A stretch of 64,000 bases of DNA, from assembly GCF_000327285.1 (NCBI RefSeq), contig NZ_HE998570.1, positions 86,178 to 150,177 on the forward strand, written 5' to 3'. Below the pieces are notes generated by a model that did no database searches, was not told the DNA's origin, and was given only the letters and a program-made list of their open reading frames with translations. Position numbers and translations under genes: made by a program. This DNA comes from Holdemania massiliensis AP2. Lineage in GTDB: Bacteria; Bacillota_I; Bacilli_A; Erysipelotrichales; Erysipelotrichaceae. Below are positions 51,588 to 60,482 of the stretch, in pieces (the first letter of the stretch is position 1; the number at the start of each line of letters is the position of its first letter).

Positions 51588-53249
51588 ATGGAATTCCAAG
51601 AACTGCGGAAATCCCTGCATTGGAACAAAAAGAAAACGTGGATTACCGTGCTCTGCGTTTGTCTTTTGGGAGCGGGGAGTTTTTATTTTACCCGTCGGGG
51701 AACAACCCGGCGCAATAACACCCAGGCTTCGTTTGTGCGGACAACCGTATTGAAGAAAACGACCTTAAACAATTCAATCAGTTTGACCGGAACGGTGGAA
51801 AGCGCGGCGGTGTCCAATGTGACGACCAATCAGTCATTGTCCGTCAAGTCGATTCCCGTTCAGGTAGGGGACTGGGTGAAAGCCGGGGATATCATCTGTG
51901 TGCTCGACACCGAGGAAATCGACAAGAATATTGAGAAGACGCTGGAAAGTCTTCAGGAGTCTGCGGATCAGGCCAAAGAAAGCTTGGCCAGCGCTGAGGA
52001 AAATCTGACATGGGCGCAGAGTGACGCCGACAGCGCTTGGAATACGATGGCAGAAAAAGAAACCGCGATGAACAGCGCGAAGACGGCTTATGAATCAGCG
52101 CGCAGTTCTGTGGATGCCTTCCAGGCTAATGTTGATCAGGCGCAGGCTGCGTATCAAAGTTTAATGGAAGCTGAGAATGAGGCCCTTTCCCAATTGAATG
52201 CAGCGATCAGTACGGGAGAGTGTTCAGGCTTGGAGGATACGGCATGCACCGCCGGAACGAATTATCAGAATGCCAAACAGGCTTCCAAGGATGCGAAAGC
52301 CAAGGCCGAAAGTGCCCAGCAGGATTTAAAAACAGCTCAGTCCGCGATGAATTACGACGCGCTGGCGGCGGCCTATACTTCTGCGCAGACCGCTTACAAC
52401 AGCGCTGTGAATGCGTGGAACACAGCCAGAAATCAGCGGGATAACTGGGAAACGAAAGTCACGGAGGCTAAGGAAGCTCTGGAAAAAGCTTCTGCCAGCG
52501 ACGCCTTGGATGATTTATATGAAAAAAGAGAGAACTGTACGCTGCGGGCGGAAACGGCTGGAAAGGTGACGGCAATCAATGTGACGGTCGGGTCCATGGC
52601 CGGCAACAATACAACGATTGCGACAATTCAGGATACCGAAGCGCTGAAAATTTCAGTGACCATTCCGGAGTATGAAATTCAGAATGTTGAACTGGGAATG
52701 AGTGCGAAAATCACAACGGATGCGACCGAGGGTGAAATCGAAGGCACGCTGACGCAGATTTCCCCTGTGGCTTCATCCCAGAACAGCACCGGCTTCTCAG
52801 CGGAAGTGACCGTAACGACACCCAACAGCGGCTTATATGTGGGAATTAACGCAACAGTAGAGATCATCCAGTCTACGGTAGACAATGTCTTTGTCGTTCC
52901 GATTGACGCGGTAGGGACGAATGATCAGGGCGAGGCGGTTGTCTTCGTCAAGGAGTCAGGTTCCGGGGCAGAGGCGGTTTTTAAGGAAGTGAGCGTCACG
53001 ACAGGCGAGGAAAATGATTACTATATTGAAATCAGTTCTTCCCAGCTGAGCGAAGGGATGGAAGTACGCAGCAGTGCCGATCCAGAACAGGCCCAGGTCA
53101 ACATGACGGAAGGGAATGCTCAGGATTTATCCAACAATGCCGGAGTTCAGTTTGACATGGGCGGAGCTATGCCTTCCGGTGAGATGCCTTCCGGCGGCGG
53201 ACCGGGCGGAAACGGCGGCGCGCCGGGCGGCCGGGGAGGCAATGGATGA
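51588..53249 (+). CDS. Membrane fusion protein of MacAB-like exporter (HlyD family)
   Basis: About 553 residues from ATG 51588; GTG 51567 is possible, and neither has a good ribosome site. One transmembrane helix is near the N-terminus (WITVLCVCLLGAGSFYF). A lipoyl/barrel-sandwich half (SVKSIPVQVGDWVKAGD) is followed by a long Ala/Gln/Ser-rich coiled coil (about 120-300), the second lipoyl half (RAETAGKVTAINVTVGS) and a beta-barrel. The C-terminus has a Met/Gly/Pro-rich tail (GGAMPSGEMPSGGG). It links the ABC permease to the cell wall side. Overlaps the ATPase gene by 4 bases. Confidence 0.9.
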   Translation: MEFQELRKSLHWNKKKTWITVLCVCLLGAGSFYFTRRGTTRRNNTQASFVRTTVLKKTTLNNSISLTGTVESAAVSNVTTNQSLSVKSIPVQVGDWVKAGDIICVLDTEEIDKNIEKTLESLQESADQAKESLASAEENLTWAQSDADSAWNTMAEKETAMNSAKTAYESARSSVDAFQANVDQAQAAYQSLMEAENEALSQLNAAISTGECSGLEDTACTAGTNYQNAKQASKDAKAKAESAQQDLKTAQSAMNYDALAAAYTSAQTAYNSAVNAWNTARNQRDNWETKVTEAKEALEKASASDALDDLYEKRENCTLRAETAGKVTAINVTVGSMAGNNTTIATIQDTEALKISVTIPEYEIQNVELGMSAKITTDATEGEIEGTLTQISPVASSQNSTGFSAEVTVTTPNSGLYVGINATVEIIQSTVDNVFVVPIDAVGTNDQGEAVVFVKESGSGAEAVFKEVSVTTGEENDYYIEISSSQLSEGMEVRSSADPEQAQVNMTEGNAQDLSNNAGVQFDMGGAMPSGEMPSGGGPGGNGGAPGGRGGNG

Positions 53250-53968
53250 GTACGCCGCATTTGCCGGTCATCACCATGCAGGGCATCATCAAACGCTACT
53301 ATATAGGCAAGCCCAATGAGCTTGAGATTCTGCATGGGATTGATCTGCAGGTTGAACCCGGTGAATTTGTCGCTATCGTCGGCGAGAGCGGCAGCGGCAA
53401 ATCGACGATGATGAACATCCTGGGTGCACTGGACCGTCCTACCGAAGGCCATTATCGGCTTAACGGCGTTGATATTCAAACGGCCGGGGATAAAGAGCTG
53501 GCGCGGATCCGCAATCAGCAGATCGGCTTTGTTTTTCAGACATTTAACCTGATCGGGCGGATGAGCGCGCTTAAAAATGTAGAGCTGCCGATGCTTTATG
53601 CCGGCGTTGCCGCCCGGGAACGGACTGAGCGGGCCGGCCGGCTGCTGGAGCTGGTGGGCATGAGCGAACGGAAGAAACATCAGCCCAATGAACTGTCCGG
53701 CGGTCAAAAGCAGCGGGTTGCGATCGCCCGGGCCATGGCCAACGATCCTTCCTTGATTCTGGCGGATGAACCGACCGGCGCCTTGGATACAGCGACCAGC
53801 CGGATCGTGATGGATCTGTTTCATAAGCTGCATGAAGAACAGCGGAAAACGATTGTGCTGATTACGCATAACCCGGAATTGGCCGAGGAAACCCAGCGGG
53901 TGATCACCCTGCGCGATGGTCAGATCATCAGCGTTCGGAAAGGAGCGGGCGTTCATGGGCGTGCTTGA
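53246..53968 (+). CDS. ABC transporter ATPase, MacB/LolD type
   Basis: 240 residues. Walker A is GESGSGKST, the signature is [16 protein letters not shown], Walker B is [12 protein letters not shown], and the switch His is in LITHNPE. It belongs to the MacB/LolD/Bce group that works with FtsX-type permeases. It lies between the fusion protein (4-base overlap) and the permease (14-base overlap), so the three form one exporter, probably for peptides or toxic compounds. Confidence 0.94.
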   Translation: MSTPHLPVITMQGIIKRYYIGKPNELEILHGIDLQVEPGEFVAIVGESGSGKSTMMNILGALDRPTEGHYRLNGVDIQTAGDKELARIRNQQIGFVFQTFNLIGRMSALKNVELPMLYAGVAARERTERAGRLLELVGMSERKKHQPNELSGGQKQRVAIARAMANDPSLILADEPTGALDTATSRIVMDLFHKLHEEQRKTIVLITHNPELAEETQRVITLRDGQIISVRKGAGVHGRA

Positions 53969-55244
53969 CAATATTCTGATGGCGCTTTCCAGCTTAAAAG
54001 CCAATAAAATGCGGTCGCTGTTAACAATGCTAGGAATTATCATCGGCATCAGTTCCGTGATCGCGATCATGACGGTCGGCGACTCACTGACCGGGTCCAT
54101 CACCGACAGCATGTCCGGTATGGGCGCCAGCAACATCACCGTTTCCCTGCAGAAAAAAAGCAGCAGTTCTTCTTCCGGTTTCAGCGGCGGCACTCGGATG
54201 TACATGTTCGGTCCCAATAATCCCGATGAAGAAGATCTGATCTCGGAAGCCATGATTGCGGAATATCGATCCCTGTTTGACGGGCGTGTTACCGCTGTTT
54301 CCTGCACGGAAAGTGTCGGCAGCGGAACGATCACGCAGGCAGAGGTTTCCGGCAGCGTCAATGTCACAGGAGTGAATCCCGATGCTTTGACCGTCGAAGA
54401 TCTGGACATGATCACCGGGCGATTTATTAATGATAAAGACAATGCTGACGCTAAACGGTCAGCCGTCATTTCTGATTATCTGGCTGAAAAGCTGTACGGC
54501 TCGGTGGAAAAAGCGATGGGTGAAAAGCTGGAAGTCAGTTTGAATAACAATGTTCAGACCTTTTACGTCGTAGGAATTTATCATTATGATACTTCCAGCA
54601 GCATGATGGCGGCGCTCTCAGACAGCGACAATCTTACGACTTCGATGTATGTGCCTGCCGCTGTGGGCAAGAAGATCACCCAGGCGAATCAAGGATATCA
54701 GTCGATTACGGTTGTCGGGGCGGCCGGTGAGGACGTCGATACGCTGCTGAGCGATACCGAGGCTTTTTTCACCAGCTTTTACACCCACAATGAGACTTAC
54801 ACCATTTCCGCGTCCAGCATGAAGGAAATGCTGGAAACGATGACGGAGATGCTCGACACGGTGAAGGTGGCGATTGCCGGCATTGCGGCGATCAGTCTGC
54901 TGGTCGGCGGGATCGGCGTCATGAACATCATGCTTGTCAGCATCACGGAACGGACGCGTGAGATCGGCACCCGCAAGGCGCTGGGCGCGCCGAATCTGGC
55001 GATCCGCGTTCAGTTTATTATTGAAGCGATGATTATCTGCATGATCGCAGGTCTGTTAGGCGTCCTGTTGGGCGTAGCGATGGGAGCGGGTGCGGCTAAT
55101 CTGCTTGGGTATCCGGCTAAGCCTTCGGCCGCGGCCTGTTCGCTGGCGGTCGGCTTCAGTATGGCAATCGGCGTGTTCTTCGGTTACTATCCGGCTAACA
55201 AAGCCGCCAAGCTGGATCCGATTGACGCACTGCGGTATGAATAA
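53955..55244 (+). CDS. ABC transporter permease, MacB/FtsX type
   Basis: 429 residues from ATG 53955, with AAAGGAG upstream; the in-frame start at 53916 is inside the ATPase and not used. Four transmembrane helices: one near the N-terminus (MLGIIIGISSVIAIMTVG) and three at the C-terminus, with a MacB-type extracytoplasmic domain (about 45-300) between. The FtsX core segment is GGIGVMNIMLVSITERTREIG. It works with the ATPase ahead of it by the mechanotransmission mode known for MacB. A Ser-rich loop (KKSSSSSSGFSGG) is present in the external domain. Confidence 0.93.
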   Translation: MGVLDNILMALSSLKANKMRSLLTMLGIIIGISSVIAIMTVGDSLTGSITDSMSGMGASNITVSLQKKSSSSSSGFSGGTRMYMFGPNNPDEEDLISEAMIAEYRSLFDGRVTAVSCTESVGSGTITQAEVSGSVNVTGVNPDALTVEDLDMITGRFINDKDNADAKRSAVISDYLAEKLYGSVEKAMGEKLEVSLNNNVQTFYVVGIYHYDTSSSMMAALSDSDNLTTSMYVPAAVGKKITQANQGYQSITVVGAAGEDVDTLLSDTEAFFTSFYTHNETYTISASSMKEMLETMTEMLDTVKVAIAGIAAISLLVGGIGVMNIMLVSITERTREIGTRKALGAPNLAIRVQFIIEAMIICMIAGLLGVLLGVAMGAGAANLLGYPAKPSAAACSLAVGFSMAIGVFFGYYPANKAAKLDPIDALRYE

Positions 55245-55351
55245 GCTGGAAAATGAAGGGAATTCGATGAACCCAACGAGGCGGTAAAATAGAATAGTTT
55301 CGCTGAAATCCTGTTGTTTCCTGCTATAATAAGGAAAAGGAGATGACCGGG

Positions 55352-55921
55352 ATGCAGCGGATCGAGGCAGGATTAATTCAAAAAGCGATGAGGGAACCCT
55401 GGGAAAAGCTGAGCTTTGCGTTCACGCTGAATTTACTGACACTGGTGATCTCCTGGTTCAGCGGAACTCTATGGCTGTTATTCGCCGTTAGTTTGATCGT
55501 CGACGTCCTTGTGAGTTTGCAAGCACTCGTGCAAAAGGCGCGGGTTAAACGTTTTGTTCAAACGCTGGAACTGAATGATTCCTATCCGGTGTGCAGGCAG
55601 GCGGACAATACGTTCTTTCTGCCCAAAAAGCTTATTTCCTGGTACCGCGGACAGGGACTGTGTGTCCGCTATGAACAGATTAAAACTTGTTATCTCAATC
55701 AGATCAATGAGAATTCCCGGATGAAATTTGACAGCCGGCGTCGCAGCTGGAAATTACAGATCAATTGTCGGGATCAGCGCTATACCGTGATTGCATTGGA
55801 ACGCAAAGCGGACTGCATGTTGGTTCTGCGGTTTCTGAAAACGATGAATCCCGCACTGACGGTCTATTATGAGGTGCCGAACAAGCCGTTAACACTGGAG
55901 GAATTACCTGAATTTGAATAA
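55352..55921 (+). CDS. Membrane protein of unknown function, paralogue A
   Basis: 189 residues from ATG 55352, nine bases after AAGGAG (ATG 55343 touches the ribosome site). Two hydrophobic helices (about 22-58) are followed by a cytoplasmic domain. The core segment VKRFVQTLEL, RQADNTFFLPKKLISWY aligns with VKRFTQQLRG, RQADTTFFMEDGWLSWF of the next gene, so the two are paralogues. The C-terminus (RFLKTMNPALTVYYE, then LEELPE) also aligns. An extended -10 (TGCTATAAT, 55322-55330) is just upstream. I do not recognise the family; the soluble part may be a PH-like (YcxB-type) domain. Confidence 0.65.
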   Translation: MQRIEAGLIQKAMREPWEKLSFAFTLNLLTLVISWFSGTLWLLFAVSLIVDVLVSLQALVQKARVKRFVQTLELNDSYPVCRQADNTFFLPKKLISWYRGQGLCVRYEQIKTCYLNQINENSRMKFDSRRRSWKLQINCRDQRYTVIALERKADCMLVLRFLKTMNPALTVYYEVPNKPLTLEELPEFE

Positions 55922-55964
55922 ACCCGAATAGGCTGAACGGCAGCGGTTCGGGTTTTCTTTTACA
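55921..55964 (+). terminator. Rho-independent terminator
   Basis: AACCCGAA (55921-55928) pairs with TTCGGGTT (55947-55954), then TTCTTTT. It separates the two paralogues. Confidence 0.82.
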
Positions 55965-56049
55965 ATTTCAGTCTTTTGTATAAGAAAAGAATAATGAATA
56001 CGAGAAATAAGAAAAATATGATACAATGAAGTCAATGGAGGTGAGGGGA

Positions 56050-56616
56050 ATGAAACACATCACGGAACTCATTCAGAAGCAGATTGTCAAAAAACACAGC
56101 CGCGCCTTAATTTTCTATTTGCTTTTACTGATCATCACCGCGCTTTTAGCCTGGGTCAGCCAGTCTGTCTATATCGGCTTATTTCTTGTTGTCTGGCTGG
56201 CGGCTTTAGCTGTCCGGCTGATTCAGGCGGTTGGTGAGTTAGGTCAGGTCAAACGGTTTACCCAGCAGCTGCGCGGTCCGCAGCGTTTGCTTTACCGTCA
56301 GGCAGACACGACGTTTTTCATGGAAGACGGCTGGCTTTCCTGGTTTAATAAGCAGGGTGTACAGGGAACTTACGCAGAAATTACAATGTGCAGCTATGCT
56401 CGGGTGCCGTTAAGAAAATCCGAAAAGCTCTACGCCCCTTGTCAGCTGCAGATCAACACACAGGATGGCAGAACGACCTTAATTCAGCTGCAGAAGGACA
56501 AGGATGCAAAAACTGTTATGAGTTTTCTGAAAACTCAGAATCCAGCCATCCGTTTCTCTGAGGAAGTATCATCACGGCAGGTGAAACTGCAAGAACTGCC
56601 GGAAAAGATGGAATGA
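56050..56616 (+). CDS. Membrane protein of unknown function, paralogue B
   Basis: 188 residues from ATG 56050, with GGAGGTGAGG upstream. Two transmembrane helices (about 18-60) and a soluble domain that aligns along its length with the preceding gene, including FLKTQNPAIRF against FLKTMNPALTV and LQELPE against LEELPE. The pair results from a tandem duplication followed by strong divergence. Each copy has its own leader, and a terminator lies between them, so they may be differently regulated. Function unknown. Confidence 0.65.
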   Translation: MKHITELIQKQIVKKHSRALIFYLLLLIITALLAWVSQSVYIGLFLVVWLAALAVRLIQAVGELGQVKRFTQQLRGPQRLLYRQADTTFFMEDGWLSWFNKQGVQGTYAEITMCSYARVPLRKSEKLYAPCQLQINTQDGRTTLIQLQKDKDAKTVMSFLKTQNPAIRFSEEVSSRQVKLQELPEKME

Positions 56617-56649
56617 TTTTGTGAGATTGTGTGAAGTGGTGCAGAAATC

Positions 56650-56678
56650 TTGTCAGTATAAGAAACAACGCTTATAAT
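56650..56678 (+). promoter_or_regulatory. Promoter of MarR-ftsH operon
   Basis: TTGTCA (56650-56655), 17-base spacer, TATAAT (56673-56678). The 20-base palindrome begins 13 bases later. Confidence 0.85.
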
Positions 56679-56691
56679 CATCAATAAATAG

Positions 56692-56711
56692 ATATTCAAT
56701 GCATTGAATAT
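56692..56711. promoter_or_regulatory. Perfect 20-bp palindrome, MarR operator
   Basis: ATATTCAATG followed by CATTGAATAT, a perfect inverted repeat at the expected start of transcription and 17 bases ahead of the MarR start codon. MarR repressors commonly bind such sites in their own promoters. Confidence 0.82.
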
Positions 56712-56728
56712 TTAGAAATGGAGGAATT

Positions 56729-57163
56729 ATGAGCGAACAAGTCATGGAAATGATGACGCTGATGCGGCAGATTAACATGCGTCTGCATCGCTGCTTACGG
56801 GAAGTCTATGAACCATTGGGTCTGACAGGTCCGCAGGCGATTGTCATGCTTGAGCTGTTTCAGCAGGATGAGCAGCGGATATGTGATCTGGCGGCGGCTT
56901 CCGGCATGACCGTCAGCAACATCTCAGCGATTTGCCAGCGTTTGGAGCGCAATGGATTTCTGCATCGCGTTCGTTCGCAGAAGGATCAGCGGACAGTCCA
57001 TATCTGTCTGTCAGCCAAGGCGAAACAGCTGATTGCCGATTGTGATCAGCAGCTGCAGCTGCAAAGCGATCAGCTTTCAGCGAAAATGACGCCGCAGGAT
57101 CTGGAAGAGATCTGCGCAGGTCTGCACAAACTCAATGAGTTCTTGGATCGGGAGGATTTATGA
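56729..57163 (+). CDS. MarR family transcriptional regulator
   Basis: 144 residues. The winged helix-turn-helix is clear: ICDLAAASGMTVSNISAICQRLERNGF, then the wing RVRSQKDQRTVHICLS. Preceded by GGAGG. It overlaps ftsH by 4 bases. The promoter and perfect palindrome ahead of it indicate that it represses its own operon, so its ligand would induce the FtsH protease. The effector is unknown. Confidence 0.93.
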   Translation: MSEQVMEMMTLMRQINMRLHRCLREVYEPLGLTGPQAIVMLELFQQDEQRICDLAAASGMTVSNISAICQRLERNGFLHRVRSQKDQRTVHICLSAKAKQLIADCDQQLQLQSDQLSAKMTPQDLEEICAGLHKLNEFLDREDL

Positions 57164-59019
57164 AAACAGAAAAACCAAAAAATAAAAAACCGTTAATCTA
57201 TTATTACTTTGTGATGCTGATCGCTTTGATGGCGTTTAATCTCTTTGTGACGCCGATGATTCAGAATCAGCGGATAAAGGAAGTCGGCTACAGTGATCTG
57301 CTTGCCGCTTTGGATGAAAAGCAGGTCGATGAAGTCGAAGTCGATAATCAGACCGGAAAGATCGCCTATACGATCAAAGACAATAAGAAAAATGTCTTTG
57401 TCACCGGGATTATGCCTAACGATACGGCGCTGACGGATCGTCTGGAACAAAGCGGGGCTCAGTATACCGCGGTGATTCCGCAGCAGAATTCATTCCTCAT
57501 GGATATGCTGATGTGGCTGGTGCCGATCATCATTATTCTGGGCGTCGGACAGCTGTTCTCAAGGCAGCTGGCCAAAAAGATGGGCGCCAACACGATGACT
57601 TTCGGCAAATCCAACGCTAAGATCTATGTTTCAGCAGAAACCGGCAAGACGTTTAAGGATGTTGCCGGACAGGATGAAGCGAAGGAAGCGCTGAGCGAGA
57701 TTGTGGACTTTCTGCACAATCCGGATAAATATAAGAAGCTGGGCGCCAAGATGCCGAAGGGCGCGTTGTTAGTCGGTCCTCCGGGTACCGGCAAAACGCT
57801 GCTGGCCAAAGCCGTAGCGGGGGAAGCCAGTGTTCCGTTCTTCTCCATCTCCGGTTCGGAATTTGTGGAAATGTTTGTCGGTATGGGCGCGGCGCGGGTT
57901 CGTGATTTATTCAAACAGGCGCAGGAAAAAGCACCGTGTATCGTATTTATTGATGAAATTGATACGATTGGCAAGAAACGTGACAGTGCCAACGGCATGG
58001 GCGGCAATGATGAACGGGAACAGACCCTGAATCAGCTGTTAGCCGAAATGGATGGTTTTGACGGAAGCAAGGGCGTTGTGATTCTGGCGGCGACCAACCG
58101 TCCGGAAACGCTGGATAAGGCGTTGTTAAGACCCGGCCGGTTTGACCGGCGGATACCGGTGGAACTGCCGGATTTGAAAGGACGGGAAGAGATCCTGAAA
58201 GTGCATGTCAAGGAAATTGTTGTCAGTGAGGACATCGATTACCGCACGATTGCGCTGTCCACCTCCGGGGCTTCCGGAGCGGAGTTGGCCAACATCGTCA
58301 ATGAAGCCGCGCTGGCCGCTGTGCGCAACGGCCATACGCAGGTCATGCAGCCGGATTTTGATGAAGCTGTCGATACGGTCATCGCCGGCAAGGAACGCAA
58401 GGGCGCCGTGATTTCCGAGAAGGAAAAACGAATCATCGCCTATCATGAAATCGGCCATGCCTTAGTCGCGGCGGTTTCCAAGAATTCGGCACCGGTGCAT
58501 AAGATTACGATTATCCCGCATACCAATGGTTCGCTTGGCTATACCATGCAGGTTGCCGAGCAGGAGAGCGTGCTGATGAGCAAGGATGAAATTCTGGAAA
58601 AGATCCGCACGCTGACCGGCGGAAGAGCGGCGGAAGAATTCATGTTCAACATCGTCACTTCCGGCGCTTCCAACGATATTGAACAAGCCACACGGCTGGC
58701 GCGGGCGATGGTTGCCCAGTTAGGCATGAGCGATCAATTCGGAATGACTGCCCTGGAAACAGTCAACAACCGTTATCTCAGCGGTGATGCTTCCTTGATC
58801 TGTTCGAATGAAACCGCAGCTCTGGTGGATAAAGAAGTCATGGCGATCATCAAGAACGCCCATGCCGAAGCGCGCAAGATTCTGGAAGACAATGCGCAGC
58901 TGCTGCATGAAGAAGCGGAATATCTGCTTCAGAAAGAAACGATTACCGGCGAAGAGTTTATGGAAATATTCAGCCGTCATCAACAGCTGAAAGCTCTGCC
59001 GCAGCCCTCAGCTGAATAA
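57160..59019 (+). CDS. ftsH: ATP-dependent zinc metalloprotease FtsH
   Basis: 619 residues. Membrane-bound AAA protease for damaged or unassembled proteins. Two transmembrane helices (about 12-31 and 108-127) flank a small external domain. The AAA module has Walker A GPPGTGKT (206-213), Walker B IVFIDEID, and the second region of homology ([21 protein letters not shown] is split over two helices). The protease has HEIGH (429-433) and a downstream Asp. The usual acidic C-terminal tail is short. FtsH normally sits in the hpt-ftsH-hsp33 area; here it is in a MarR operon, so it may be a second, stress-induced copy. Confidence 0.94.
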   Translation: MKTEKPKNKKPLIYYYFVMLIALMAFNLFVTPMIQNQRIKEVGYSDLLAALDEKQVDEVEVDNQTGKIAYTIKDNKKNVFVTGIMPNDTALTDRLEQSGAQYTAVIPQQNSFLMDMLMWLVPIIIILGVGQLFSRQLAKKMGANTMTFGKSNAKIYVSAETGKTFKDVAGQDEAKEALSEIVDFLHNPDKYKKLGAKMPKGALLVGPPGTGKTLLAKAVAGEASVPFFSISGSEFVEMFVGMGAARVRDLFKQAQEKAPCIVFIDEIDTIGKKRDSANGMGGNDEREQTLNQLLAEMDGFDGSKGVVILAATNRPETLDKALLRPGRFDRRIPVELPDLKGREEILKVHVKEIVVSEDIDYRTIALSTSGASGAELANIVNEAALAAVRNGHTQVMQPDFDEAVDTVIAGKERKGAVISEKEKRIIAYHEIGHALVAAVSKNSAPVHKITIIPHTNGSLGYTMQVAEQESVLMSKDEILEKIRTLTGGRAAEEFMFNIVTSGASNDIEQATRLARAMVAQLGMSDQFGMTALETVNNRYLSGDASLICSNETAALVDKEVMAIIKNAHAEARKILEDNAQLLHEEAEYLLQKETITGEEFMEIFSRHQQLKALPQPSAE

Positions 59020-59024
59020 AAAAA

Positions 59025-59063
59025 AGAAAGGAAAGTCCGGGTTTGGGATTTTCCTTTTTCTTT
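59025..59063 (+). terminator. Rho-independent terminator after ftsH
   Basis: AAAGGAAA-GTCC pairs with GGGA-TTTTCCTTT, followed by TTCTTTT. Confidence 0.75.
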
Positions 59064-59093
59064 TGATTTTGATGCAAAGCACAAAGCGTAATC

Positions 59094-59411
59094 TTAATGA
59101 ATAAGAAAATGCGCGGCCGCGGCGATCGCTGTTCCCAGCACCGCGGACATCACCAGCATCGGCAGCCAGGATGTTTTATCCTCTTTCACAGCCAGGATGA
59201 TCGTCGGCAAAGCCAGAATCGGCCCCATCAGTCCTTTCAGCCACCAGGCCAGTCCGGCGATCTGGGTATAGACAATCATGAAGGTCAGAACCACATAAAA
59301 CAAAAATGCGGATGCCGTCGAATAAGCGTCCAGTTTCATTTTAATCATCGGCAGAATGTCGATTGTACCGGCGATGACGCCGATCAGACAAGCAATAAAA
59401 AAGTTCATCAT
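59094..59411 (-). CDS. Small polytopic membrane protein
   Basis: 105 residues with about three to four hydrophobic helices (FFIACLIGVIAGTIDILPM, AFLFYVVLTFMIVYTQIAG, GPILALPTIILAV, MLVMSAVLGTAIAAAAHF). The strong ribosome site AAGGAGGAG makes translation likely. No family is recognised with confidence. It is divergent from the XRE-type regulator at 59613 and convergent with ftsH. Confidence 0.65.
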   Translation of the reverse strand: MMNFFIACLIGVIAGTIDILPMIKMKLDAYSTASAFLFYVVLTFMIVYTQIAGLAWWLKGLMGPILALPTIILAVKEDKTSWLPMLVMSAVLGTAIAAAAHFLIH

Positions 59412-59612
59412 TTCTCCTCCTTAAGAATCTCTTTCCTTTCATTAGACGGAGAATAAAATCGATTGTGACAAAAAAACGATCCGATAATGGAATGAAACGG
59501 CAGTCAACCTGACGTTTCCTGGCAATAAAGGACGCTCGGCGGTCAAACTCAACCGCACGTCGGTCGAAAGTCAAACTGAATTACGCTAAAATAAAGGCAG
59601 GAGGACAAAGCA

Positions 59613-60374
59613 ATGTACGAATTGGATAAGAAAGAATTTGGAGCATTCCTCGTGGAATTAAGAAAACAAAAGAAAATGACACAGAAAGAACTGGCACAGC
59701 AATTGTTTGTGTCGGATAAAGCGGTCAGCAAGTGGGAGCGGGGACTGAATATGCCGGATATTACGTTGTTGATTCCTCTGGCTCAGGCCTTGGGCGTCAG
59801 TGTGACAGAACTGCTGGAAGGCCGCCGGATGCCAAGCAACGAACCGATGAACGCCACACAGGTTGAGGCGCTGGTGAAAAAAGCCATCACGATGACGGAG
59901 GAGGATTCTCAGGTTCTCAAGCAGCGGCGTAAGACATATTGCCGGTTATTGATCGGATGTCTGATTTTGACCACTGCCGAGTTTTGGATCTTAATTAAAA
60001 GCGGCTATGGGCAGCTTGTCAGCGTCAGCAATATCGCCGTCATGGAACTGCTCAGCATTATTTTTGGAATTTATTTCTGTGTGGGAATTAAGGAAAAGCT
60101 TCCGGCTTACTACGATGAAAATTCAATCAGCGCCTATAGCGACGGCATTTTCAGAATCAATCTGGCCGGCGTTCATTTCAACAACCGCAACTGGCCGCAT
60201 ATAGTCCAAGCCGGACGGATCTGGTCGTTGATCACGATGGTTGTCATGCCTCCCTATTACGTGTGGATCGACACACTGCCGCTGCCGAACTACGGCGTGG
60301 TTTTAGCCTGGGTTCTTCCGTTTTTGGGAACACTGTTGATTCCGATGTTTTATTTAGGCAGAAAGTACGAATAA
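59613..60374 (+). CDS. XRE-type regulator with membrane domain
   Basis: 253 residues. An N-terminal helix-turn-helix of the Cro/C1 type (KMTQKELAQQLFVSDKAVSKWERGLNMPD, about 21-50) is followed by a linker (to about 105) and four transmembrane helices in the C-terminal half. It would tie DNA binding to the membrane. Similar proteins in Firmicutes sense membrane stress or act with neighbouring transporters; here a Bce-type module follows on the opposite strand. AGGAGGA precedes the start. Two direct repeats GTCAAACT(C/G)AA at 59542 and 59570 lie in its promoter region (-10 TAAAAT near 59587). Confidence 0.82.
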   Translation: MYELDKKEFGAFLVELRKQKKMTQKELAQQLFVSDKAVSKWERGLNMPDITLLIPLAQALGVSVTELLEGRRMPSNEPMNATQVEALVKKAITMTEEDSQVLKQRRKTYCRLLIGCLILTTAEFWILIKSGYGQLVSVSNIAVMELLSIIFGIYFCVGIKEKLPAYYDENSISAYSDGIFRINLAGVHFNNRNWPHIVQAGRIWSLITMVVMPPYYVWIDTLPLPNYGVVLAWVLPFLGTLLIPMFYLGRKYE

Positions 60375-60416
60375 CCAAGTTGGAAAGCCAACTTGAATTC
60401 AGCAATCGAAGAACAA

Positions 60417-60477
60417 AAGAAAAGACTGCGCCGGTCCTGATGATTTAAGCATTCAGGATTCAGGGCAGTCTTTTTTC
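60417..60477. terminator. Bidirectional terminator
   Basis: AAAGACTGC (60421-60429) pairs with GCAGTCTTT (60465-60473), with an inner CCTGA/TTCAGG helix, and T runs on both strands. It ends the XRE gene and the convergent permease gene. Confidence 0.85.
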
Positions 60478-60482
60478 TGCGG

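Noticed and set aside
53147-54469. 440-codon minus-strand open frame
   Set aside because: It lies antisense to the MacB-type ATPase and permease, both with full motif sets. Its translation is low-complexity and has no ribosome site or domain.
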